64,000 bases of DNA, taken from positions 6,016,501 to 6,080,500 of the forward strand of contig OX467089.1 of the NCBI GenBank assembly GCA_950106755.1, read 5' to 3'. Below are positions 37,601 to 48,000 of this stretch, piece after piece. Made by a program: the position numbers and the translations under genes. Position 1 is the stretch's first letter; each line of letters begins with the position of its first letter. The notes beneath the pieces were generated by a model. That model ran no database searches and was not told the origin of the DNA. It worked only from the letters and a program-made list of their open reading frames with translations. This DNA is from Climacium dendroides (lineage: Eukaryota > Streptophyta > Bryopsida > Hypnales > Climaciaceae).

Positions 37601-39828
37601 AAAACAGAAACAACCCTGTGTCGCAAGATACACCAGTTAAAATTTCGTAAACGTTACCGGAGTATTTTGATTTCTTGGGGTCCTTGTTGACAACAGCGAT
37701 TGTAAACTGCGCGAAGTGACTCCATCCTGCATTTGAACCAAAGTCAGCGTTAAAGTAACACAATATATTAAATTCAAACCTATGTAAAATAATCTTATGG
37801 TTTCGGTGCTTCCAGAATTCCAGATGAGAATGCACAGCGTGACAGCCGTGACACAGAAACAGATGCAAGATGTCAGTTGAAACAGAGTTTTCAAATACGA
37901 TGAGTCGCATACAGAACCATACCAGGCAAAAGCTTGTCGTAGTCGGCAACACACAAAAAGAGGGACAGATGATTACATACATCACATCCCTGAGGATAGA
38001 CCAGAATGTACCTGCGACAAAAGGCCCACAAGAAATCCTGTTTAAAAGGTTCATTATTTATGTAAAAGCTTAAAATTTTAGCAATCCAGTAATCTTTCAC
38101 GCATTACGAAGATCTACAGAACACTTCTCCAGCAAAAGTACCCGGAAGAACCCTCAGACTAAAGTCAGGTAGTCAGTCTACAATTTGGCAATTGACACTA
38201 ACGAGGTACTAGCCACAGTAGAACCAGGAAGAGAGTCAAAAGAATTTGGTAAGAAAAACTGAAAAACTGAAAAACTAACAAAAAAAACCATGTGGCATTA
38301 AAGACTACGCTCTCATCAACATGATGTACAATGAATCACTGGTACTGAACTGAAACCACATGCACAATTCTAAATAGCCCGAAAGTCTCAATACTCGAGC
38401 TCCAGAGTGCTTTAAGTATCTATCAACCCCGAGTTGCAGAAACTCAGACGGAGCATGCTTCCACCGACGATATGGAATCCTTCAAGTAGCAAACACTTAA
38501 TTGCACCCCCGATCCCCATCCCCCATCCCTCCCCAAACAAAAAAAAATTAAGCAACGGTCCTAAACAGTTCACCACAAGCCAAAGCAACAAGAACCTCAC
38601 CACTTGTAGCCACCAACTTCGAAGACATTGCTGCGTAGCTCTCGCTTGCTGATCTCTGAAAAATTCTCAATTTTCCACGTGAACTTGCCATACAGATCTG
38701 TGGGTTTCGGTCCTGAATTCGCAGAGGACAGAAAAACTCAGTGAACAATTACGAAGCAGAGGCTCTCAATGAGAACGCTCAACTTTCATTTTCAAAATTG
38801 AAGATGCATACTGCCTACTCTCAGGGAACGTTCTCCGTCCCAGGGTACACAAATCGAGCCCCAGCTACAAACGACACGATCAAGAGTCCAGTTTATTACT
38901 AAAGATCGAGCAGAATGCCCCATCAAAGACGAAAATGAAGCTTCAGAAGACAGAATGCAGGGTCATAGAAAAACTGCCCTCAAGCGATTACCTACGAAAT
39001 ACTCAAAAACCGAATAAGTTAAGAAGTCCTAAAATGGTCCTCACGGCAACTAAACCAAGCAATCACAAATAGCCTTCGACCAAGAAAAGAACTGTCAACT
39101 TGAGTAACGGCCGACCCTAAACATACAGCAAATCCCATAGCGATGATTGATTTCTGGCGCCGGCTCCAGAATAATGCAAACACTGAATTCGCGACATTGG
39201 TTCAAAAAGGCCACGACGTGCATAACCAATAAGGGATCGTTGCGAGATGTTGTGCACTTTTGCAGCATCGAAACTCTGATGTCCAATGGCAAAAAATCAT
39301 GTAGGTACTCTAAGTTGTGAGCCGCCCGAACTTATCAATGTGATGTCCGGATACAACAGACCGATCACAGACCAGCTTGCGAAAACGAAATGTAGCGCCG
39401 CATCGACCATTTCTCAACAAGCCACTTTCCAAGCACGAAACCAAGCCATCTACACTAAGATCTGCACCACTAGAATCAACGTAACCATGTACCACTATGT
39501 GAGTAAGCGAAGTATAAACCTATACCTAATATGCCCTTCCACCTTTCGTGCGTGCATTCCAAAAACTTCGACCGCGAAGTGTCAGTCCTCGAAAATAATA
39601 AAATGTTAGGGCGTTTTGGTCCATACCCGTCATGGATGACGAATTGGAATCGTCATCCTCGTCTGTGTCCCAGTACGCAGGCGACGTCGAGGGCGGCGAG
39701 GGCTCAAGCTGCTCCCGCGAGCGCCACTCCGTCACCGGATCCGACATCGAATACAGCTTCGACGACACGGCGGCCTCAGCCGAAGGCGCACTCGCTCCCA
39801 ACGACTCCCCCCTCGAATGACATGCCAT
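31634..39828 (-). CDS. TRAF1a/1b-like MATH-domain adaptor protein, 12 exons
   Basis: Exons from start to stop: 39828-39627, 38712-38601, 38011-37923, 37726-37658, 36772-36643, 36534-36376, 36191-35840, 35698-35586, 35161-35011, 34749-34253, 34036-33829, 33661-31634. All junctions are GT-AG and join to 4110 nt (1369 aa). Order: N-terminal motif STSPAYWDTDEDDDS; MATH domain at about residues 70-200 (GKFTWKIENFSEISKREL, YPQGCDVCNHLSLFL, WSHFAQFTIAVVNKDPKKSK); a block with FRCLDCQYRRELVRVYL and ERDERRLTELGRRTVEMFV; a Lys/Glu-rich coiled coil near 410-480; a second coiled coil near 675-716; a Ser/Pro/Gln-rich tail carrying EFPHLDIINDLLEDDQ. This order matches Arabidopsis TRAF1a/TRAF1b (MUSE13/14), adaptors known to aid SCF-linked turnover of NLR receptors and ATG6/ATG13 regulation in autophagy; the role here is inferred. 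The protein appears longer than the Arabidopsis ones, mostly in the tail. The start at 39828 (MACHSRG) is a choice: an in-frame ATG at 39882 and a later one (MSDPVTEW) are alternatives. Confidence 0.95.
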
Positions 39829-40560
39829 CACGCACGCACGCACGCACACCTTCACCTCCCTCTCTCTCCCTTCCTCTATCACTCGCGCTCTCTGGAATGC
39901 AAATGGAAAACCAGTCTGCCTCCCACCACTCTCACCCTAATCTCCACCCTTGCCGTCCTCTTCTCCTACCATACCCGAAACCACTCCGAAGTGTTACTCC
40001 GACTCACAGTCGTCGCCACCTCCCGTCATTCCGTGCCCTAATTCTCCTCCACCAACCCAACGACGCCAATCCTTGCAAACCCTACAACCGTAAAACCAGT
40101 CCGCAAAAACACAAACCAGGGCCAAACTGGACGCGGAAAAAACGCACCGACGCGCAGACAAATTGTCAAGGCGGAGGCGCGACGGAATACGGCGACGCAG
40201 GGGAAGGAGAGAGCCTGAGGGCGTCTGGAAAGGGGGGGGGGGGGGGGAAGGGCTTGGGGGGGGGCCGCTGCTGTTGCAACGAAGGAGGAATACAAAGGGA
40301 AAAACAACAACACAAAAACAAAGGTGGCTCGGGGCAAGGGGAGCATCGGTTGAAAGCATAACCAACGCGGGCCGCTCCGCGCCCGGGACCCGCGATGGCT
40401 CCAGACCCCGCGCGGACCCTGTCCGGCGGGGCTTTCATTGGACAACGGGGAAGGGAACAGGCCCGGACGGGCCGGGCCGGGCGGACGAACCGAGCGCGGG
40501 CAGAGTGCTGACGGGGATTAACAATTGGGGGCATTGCATTTATTTTAGTTATTGCTGAGG
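39829..40560 (-). promoter_or_regulatory. GC-rich 5' leader and promoter region of the TRAF1-like gene
   Basis: This stretch is far richer in G+C than the AT-rich DNA on its right, which resumes at about 40,560. Next to the start codon the gene strand reads GA-rich, with a short tetranucleotide run (CACG/CGTG type) near 39,831-39,850, then GC-rich CpG-containing DNA. It includes a 16-base G run at 40232-40247 followed by a 9-base G run at 40256-40264 (C runs on the gene strand). No TATA box was recognised. Long open frames on both strands here are compositional and were not called. Confidence 0.6.
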
Positions 40561-42959
40561 TGGACCAGGGTATCAGAGTTGGAGGGCAACTTATTTTGAA
40601 AGTTGTATTTTTATTGAATGTCAAGAGTTTGAAAATACTTTATTGATACGGAATAATTTTTTTGCACGTAGTAAACTTTTTTTTTTTTTAAAATTCAATT
40701 ATTTATATAATACTTTTTTTTAGCAAACTTGTTATTTATTTTTGGGCTATTACTATTAATAGCAGTTGTAACGATGTTTCATGAATGGAAAGTATTTTGG
40801 ATAGTTCAATAAGCCATGCCTCGAGGGTTATTCTTGTCCAAATTATGAAAAACTAAAACAAGAATTGTGAGGCTCTCAATCCAAAAGTGAAGAGCTTTTC
40901 TACACTTGATAAGGAAAAGCGGAATAATTTGAAATTGCCTTGTTTATTGAGGACTTCATGGTTGAATTTTGGAGCCAACTACCTCATGAATGTGAATGTG
41001 CAATTTTTAAGAGAATCCACCATCTGGATTTTGAGACTATAGTATTCGATGAACAAGTGCTGAACATCAATTGTGATGTTTAAGGGTTAAATTGGTCTTT
41101 ATAGAAACATAATTTTGACCTCCAAAGGTTTATAGAATGGCATTCATGATGCCATCATGTGCCATGTGATGAGAAATAAGCTTCTTTTATGAATAGTTAT
41201 GCAACGTTCAAAAAAATAATCATTCAAATTTTGAACCATGGATGAATACAAACACATTTCAAATACACAAAATCATTGTTATTAGAAATCCGTTATTATC
41301 ATGGATGGACATTGAGAGATATAGCAACGGTGCACAATGATTCAAAGTTTGAAAGGTATGTAGGCAAATGAATTTGAAATATATGTCAAAAGCAACTGTG
41401 GCATGTTGGGTCCCATCATTCTAAAGAATTCATTTCTTACATTTAGTCAAACTCTATCATGTAAATATACAAACAGTAGTATCTTGGAATTGTCTCACAA
41501 AGATTTTTTAATATTTTCAATTAATAAAAATTAATAAAAAAGATTGTACTAAATATATCACATGAAAAGCTAAGAGCGATACAAAAAGTATTACATATTT
41601 ATTTGAGTAGAGATGCTGGAAATTAGCCACTTGTTTCTGCATCCATCTAAATATTTGTAATATTTGTAGATTCTTGTATTAGTTCTCTTACAGTTTATAT
41701 GGTATAGATGTTTATAGATTCCTTTTGCAAAACTTCTACAGCTTAAAAAGCATAAATATCTCTAACTTTAAAAACTAACTTTTTCAATTCAAAAAATGAC
41801 TCTTCAAAATCAACTTCAATTAATGTTTGATAAAAAAATCTTGAAAAATTGCCAAACATATTAAAATTTTACATTTTGAACTCAAAGTACTAAAATTCTT
41901 GTGAAAACAATAAATTTTAATCCATAGTTAATTTTAAAAAGAATTTTCAATTTTTGGTTTCAAATTTCACTAAAAATAATTGTTGATTGTAGCAATTGAA
42001 TTGATTTTGTATATAGATACAATTTATAGATATTTTACAACCCTTATTTAAATTTTTATTTTAAGTTGCATTTAATGATACACCTCCATAGTTTGGAAAA
42101 TTTGAACTACCTCAAAGTTAAGTGTGATATTAGACAAAGAATTTTTTATTTAAAATTTCCATTTTTTATTATATATAATAAAAAAATATTTTCACAAAAA
42201 TTCCTTTATTTTGAATTCAAAATGTTAAGTTCTAATTATGGATTTTTTTGGATTTTTCTTTTCTTTTCTTATTCAAGTATTCTTTATGGGTAATTTTTTG
42301 AACAAGAAGAATTATTTTTTGAGGTGAAAATTATGACGAGTTTTAGTTTGCGGGTAGATATGGAGTCTTTAAGAACCATAACTACCTACAAACTAAAATT
42401 CCTTGTAACTCTCATCTCATCAATCAAAATGGAATGATTTAAAGCTTCTCACTTATATATAAATCTAAAGAACCAATTTCAAATTTTTATTTTTTAAAAA
42501 AGTGATTTGTAAAGAAGTTTTTTGAGCTGCCCGGGCTGCTGCCAAGCAATGAAAATGACATATAATATTGTGCAATAATTTTTTAACCATATAGTCAAAA
42601 TTTATGAAAATTGTTGGGTCTTGAAGCTACTTCTCAGAAAAATGTTGTGTGAAAATTTCAACAAAAATAGTAAGAATTTCATTTGTAGTAAGTTGCCCAA
42701 AATTGCTATGTTGTCAAAAAATATAGTTTAGTGCTTTAGGGATTAAAATGGGTTTCCTTGATTGGAAACTTGAGTAAAAAATTATGAGTAACTCAAAGTA
42801 GGTTCTTAAAACTTGAAATAGTTTTGAATGATTATGTACCTTTATTTAACTTTAAAGTTTTATCAACACAAGTAGTAGTAGGTAGTTATTGCTTCTTTTG
42901 AGTGCATAGTGACACTTTTGTCACAATGCACTCAGAATTTTAATTAATTAATTAAAATA
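40561..42959. other. AT-rich gene-free DNA
   Basis: There are homopolymer T runs and short AT-biased frames only (for example 42066-42293). A GGTATCAGAGTT word at 40,569 resembles an LTR-element primer-binding site, but no LTR accompanies it. Confidence 0.45.
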
Positions 42960-43400
42960 AATTTAAACTCCCCTCAGCCCCCCTAGGTTTAAAAAAAATT
43001 ATTAATTAAAATTAACTTCTTAATTCTTCATCCCCCCTCCCCCCTACTTGTAATTTTTTGAATGAAGTTAACATGACAAACAATATGGGACAATGAAAAT
43101 TCCATATCTATATAACATATGTGTATCTGTATTCATATTGTACCATATTCCAATATCAAGTATTTGTATCCATATTTTGATACCATATCTGTAACCATAT
43201 TCTGATTTTGTATTCGTATTTGTATTTGAATGGATGACTCAGATTAAATCTCAAAGATCAATGGCTTGAGAAATTTTGAGAAATTGACGACATTCTGGAG
43301 GGGAGAGCATTTAAAAAAAAAAGAATCAACGGCCTTCAAATTTTTGGGAGAGGGGGGTGCAACTAATACAAACTAGGGTGGGCAACCTCTTTTCACTGGA
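42960..43400. repeat. Dispersed repeat copy 2, with CATATTTGTA-rich core
   Basis: It has the same arrangement as 4,370-4,830: a C-rich part (CCCCCCTCCCCCC), a core of CATAT/GTAT words (TGTATTCATATTGTACCATA), a GATCAA(C/T)GG motif, then a G-rich part (GGGAGAGGGGGG). Confidence 0.6.
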
Positions 43401-43542
43401 TAGGAGAGTATTGGGCATTTAGAAGTTAAGGTTTGGAATACATAATTCCATATCTCTTCAAGAAATAATGTAAGACCATCAAGAAACTTTAGGTTGCTAT
43501 GATTTTTCCCAAAGTTTACTAAATTTGCAAAAATATAGATGA

Positions 43543-44280
43543 TTCCCTCCATTCCTTAATAAATCCGGGGTTTCCTCAAAATTTATTTGTCCAAAATTAA
43601 ATTCAAAATTGGTTCTTCCCAACTTGATGGATAATAATTGAAGCTAGTTCAAACACCATGAAGCAAAAAAATATGTAGATACCATGCTCCATAAACTATA
43701 TTGCAATTTGATTTTTGCAGAGGGATTCCAAACACAAACCTTTAAATGACTATAGGCAAAGAATTCAACCTACAACTATACATAAACTACTATTAACAAA
43801 GCTATCACTACTAGAAAATTTCGTTTTTCTGTTGTTTTGGTCGCGTTGATCCGGTCAAAATCTGACAGAAATCTGTTGATTTCAACAGATTTCTGTCAGA
43901 TTTTGACCGGATCAACGCGACCAAAACAACAGAAAAACGAAATTTTCTAGTAGTGTATTGTTCAAAATATCATGGATTTGAACTACAGGACATTGTTAGA
44001 ATTGATTATAGAGGACGTCAATGAACATCATTGTACCAACATTGGTTGGAGAATGATTAAAATTAATACCATTGGAGCAGTTCCAGAAAGGGCAAGAATT
44101 TGTCGATTTCACCACCCATTTTCAATGTGTATTGCTTCACTATTGACTTCAATTCTTTTACGCCTAATGGGGTTTAGTAAAAGCTATAATTACTATGCAA
44201 CCCTTTGAAAATAGGAACTACTCACGCTCTAATCTAACCATTTCTACGCAACCTCGGATTTATTTCAAAATGAAGGGAGT
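43543..44280. mobile_element. Stowaway-like MITE, interrupted by a CACTA insertion
   Basis: The left end CCCTCCATTCCTTAATAAAT continues into CCGGGGTT. The right end, read in reverse complement, is CTCCCTTCATTTTGAAATAA followed by ATCCGAGGTT. The CTCCCTCC start and AATAAATCCG block resemble Stowaway (Tc1/mariner) MITEs; a TA follows the right end. Removing the 150-bp insert and one 3-bp duplication leaves about 585 bp. The open frame 43972-44208 lies inside and is not a gene. Confidence 0.6.
43806..43955. mobile_element. CACTA-type palindromic MITE, 150 bp, near-perfect hairpin
   Basis: The first 74 bases (from CACTACTAGAAAATTTCG) and the last 74 (to CGAAATTTTCTAGTAGTG) are exact reverse complements around a 2-base centre. 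TAT precedes (43803-43805) and follows (43956-43958), a 3-bp target duplication as expected for CACTA elements. It has no coding capacity. Confidence 0.9.
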
Positions 44281-44849
44281 ACCACATCTAATAGTTGTAT
44301 TGATAAAATATTTGCACAAGAAATTGCTAAAATGATTCTTCACCAAATCCAACATATATAGTTGAAAAAACTCTTGAAAATAAGTTCATCTAACAACATA
44401 ATATTTAGTTTATAATTTCAAAACCTACTCCTAAGGGTTTTAAGGAAGTACGAATAATGTGACCAAAATTTAGACTATTAGAGAGGACGAAAAAAGTAAG
44501 TAATTGTTAATTTATCCTACATTGCCTGGCAAAAGACAAAAAATGTTGGATGGATGACCTCAAGGTTTCTATAGAAACAAAGAATGCATGTGACTAATAC
44601 TTGGATCATTGTTTTTTTAAACACAAGTATGTTGAACAACACATTACAAAGAATTCTATCAAGTAGAGAGGCTAATTTTATGCCAAATAAACCACTTGTC
44701 ACTGCCAAATACCCTTGCAAATACCAAATACGCAACCACAACATTTGGTTTGGATACCCTACTACCATCATCCAATAGTGTAGGGTCATCTCGAACCTTT
44801 ATTTGGATCATTTTTGGTAGATTATCTCCCTTTTAAATTCAACGTATCC
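44281..44849. other. Intergenic DNA upstream of the kinase gene
   Basis: No gene was supported here; overlapping frames on both strands at 44517-44789 have no recognisable content. Confidence 0.4.
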
Positions 44850-45029
44850 AATGGATGGATGGAACCTGGTTTTCTGAAACGGATGTAATCTATTTTCATC
44901 CAGTTGCGGACCCACAACACTTGGCACGCACGACATCTTCACGACAAGCTCCGTCTTCACCATCGCCACATTTCGAATCCTGCAACAAATTCCAAGCATG
45001 TAGCGAGCTTCGATTTCGTTTCTCTTACA
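44850..45029 (+). promoter_or_regulatory. 5' leader and proximal promoter of the kinase gene
   Basis: Composition shifts from AT-rich to mixed near 44,860 and stays so to the start codon at 45030, which sits in a favourable context (ACA before ATGGCC). Two in-frame ATGs, 45030 and 45036, give almost the same N-terminus. No TATA box was recognised. Confidence 0.35.
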
Positions 45030-48000
45030 ATGGCCATGGCTGTTGCTGCTGCTGCTGCTTCTACACTAACTACGGCGACCGCTAGACGTGGTGAATTTCA
45101 TGCTTTTTCCACACTTGTTTTCATTTCGTTTCCGCTTCATTCTCTGCTCTTGAATCTGCTGCATTTTGATCCTTCAATGGTCAGCTGGTCAGTGCAATCT
45201 GATGTGCGTTATGTAATTTTATTAGAACAATAATTGGTTCTTATCGATTAGGTCTGTGAGCTCTTGTGGACTAAGGCCATCCACATTTCAGCTCGCCGTT
45301 CATAGACCTGAAATTTTAGAGAATCAGGCGATTTTTTCGATTTTTTTCCCCTGATGCGATGATTGATTAAGGAATTTGAATTTGGATTCCGTGTGAAGTT
45401 GTATTTCGTTTGAATTGGGAGTCCGTTGAATTTAGGTGAGTTTTGAGGAGTTTTTTGAGTTTTATTTAGGGCAAATTCATTTGTGGTGGCAGGAGCAGGA
45501 AGAGTGGATGCGGTAGCTGGAGGTCCAGATGTTCGAAGAGCTGCACGGTTTCGACCATTTAGCGACATTCCCAAGGTTTGCCAGTTTGAATTTTGAAGAT
45601 TCTAGGTTGGAGGTGCTTGAAGCGTCCCTTAATGCCAAATTGTGTTCTCTGCGAGTATGTGTTAGTTCCAATATTTTTGGATTTTAATTTTTTTGGAAAG
45701 GCTAATTGGAGCAGATTGAAACGCACTTTCAATCAATAAAATTGGATTCCCAGTGAATAGAATGTGAATGCTCTAATAGTGTTCCTTTGGAATTTCTTCT
45801 ATATAGCCCTGATTCTGTGTTTGTGATCCGTGAGTTGACGTGTATGTGTAATGATGTGCGGTTGGGATCAGATGATTCCTTTACCGGAGTTGAATCATTT
45901 CGGGGTTTCATCTTCCACTAAATTGAGGTATATACACTTAGAGGCAAATTAGCGTTTTGAGCATATGTAGTTCCTATTGTTAAACTTAAATTTGGTTGGT
46001 CTTGTTGGCAATCAAAAGAGGATCCCAATGCATCTTAAGATGCATTTTGGGGCATTATTCGAGTAAATTATTAATCTCCAAAGCACTGATTATATGTACA
46101 CCTAAAATCTACCGTAAGTTCTCATGTTGAGATCATGTAAATTTAAGGCAAGAATCTCTATAGGTCGCTTGGGTAAGGGATTTGTTAGTTGCATTTAGCT
46201 GACAAGGTCTTTGAGCTGCAGCTCAATCCCTAGCGTGGTCCTGCCACAAGCCTCTAGTCGTAACAATTCGAACGATGCTGCTCCTGAAAAGTGAGTACCA
46301 GTCTCTTCGTGTTTTTCGCTTACTTCATTTGGCGTCTTTTGATTCCAGAGACCACATGCACATCAATGAAATTGCAGCATCGTATGTCTAACACCACCTC
46401 AATGTACTTTTGCAGAGAGGACATACTGCAGGAAGGCTTGTGGGTTGAGAGGCTGCCGCATGGTGTAATTCACAAGAAGGGAGATGTCGTTGCTGAAAAG
46501 TATACTATCAAAGGGGTGTTTGGTCAGGGTGCAATGGGTGTCACTTATGAAGCGGAAAGAGATGACGGTGAAGTTGTAGCGCTGAAAGCAATGTCTTTAC
46601 GAAATATGAAGGGATGGAAGGCCGGTTATGACTATTGCCTTGCTGTGCTCTCGTCTACGTACATGTGATGAATCGTGTTGTGAAAAATATAAATTCAGAT
46701 GGAGCCAAATTTTACATCATCAAAATCAATGAAGAACATTGCTTGTTTTGGTAGAAAATAATCAAATTGAATAAAAGAAATTCCCCTTTGACCTACTCAA
46801 CACTGCTCAAAAACATGAGATCCAATTTGGGGCTCTTGATCCTTTGAGGATGAATGTTTGGTATTTGAAAAGATCACTCAACGTGATTCTATTTTGCAGG
46901 AACTTGATCTTTTCGAAAGGGAGGCAAGAGTGCTCAAATCGCTGAACCATCCTGGTATTCCTGCCTACATCGATTATTTCCAGGTTTGTTTTTCTTTGAT
47001 GCTATTGTTGATTGTGGGTGTGAAGGCCGTACATGTTTACCGCAGAAATTAAAATGTACGTGTGCAGGGCCAAGTTCCTGTTTTATCAAAGAAAGATGTC
47101 ACTGGTGAGACTTCACGTTGTTTGGTTCATTCCATGTAGGTGGACACAGATACTGATCGTATTTTCTACATAGCTCAAAGGGAAGCGAAAGGGAAGTCAT
47201 TGGAAGACTTAGTAACAAGTGGATGGCGTGTCTCTGAGGAGAAAGTAATACTTATCGCAGTGGAGGTGAAGATTGTGATTTTTGTGGAAGCATGCTGCAA
47301 GTCTCTTGACGTACATGTCCTTATTTTGAAGTGTCAGACAGAGTGCACACTGAAGCCATTGTGTGGTGATTGCCTTTAGATCCTTTGTGTTCTTGCAGAT
47401 GTAATTACGATACAACGTAATCTTTGATGTTCGTTTATCCCATTAGTACCCATGATGTCTTTGTAGATCTGTATTACATTCCGAACAATGAGAGAGGTAG
47501 TTGTTGAAGACCATGAAGCTGTAGAATTTGAAGGTAGAGTTGTGTTCTGGAAAGGGGAAACAAGAAATTCTTAGATTTCCTTTTGAGAGTTGGTGAAAGA
47601 GAGGGACTTTCGATCTTATAGAAATCCTACGCTTTTGTGTCACACTGATGATTCAAATTCTTTTTGGTGTTTGGAAGACAGATTCTGTCGGTATTGCAGT
47701 ATCTCGGGGATTTGCGACCCCCTGTTATTCACAGAGACATCAAGGTAATCTTTGTTACTCGTGGATGTCTGCTTCTTTCTTGATCTGGAGAGCTTCGATG
47801 GAGCTGCCTTACTGGATTTCTGGTCTTGTTGGTTTCTGTGCATCAATCATATCACTTGTTGAACACCTACCCCCTCGAGAGGTTTAGGTAGTTGCTTCAC
47901 CGGGGTTTTGCGCAAATGGTCCACAGATACTTTATTCATAGTTCATTGTTCACAGCCAGAAAATATCATTTTGGACGAAGAGACTGGAAACGTGAAGATT

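Noticed and set aside
39531..40361. 276-codon plus-strand open frame
   Set aside because: It overlaps exon 1 and the GC-rich leader of the TRAF1-like gene on the opposite strand, is Pro/Ser/Gly low complexity, and has no family signature; it is open because stop codons are rare in GC-rich DNA.
40569..40580. GGTATCAGAGTT, similar to an initiator-tRNA primer-binding site
   Set aside because: No LTR end precedes it and no retroelement protein follows.
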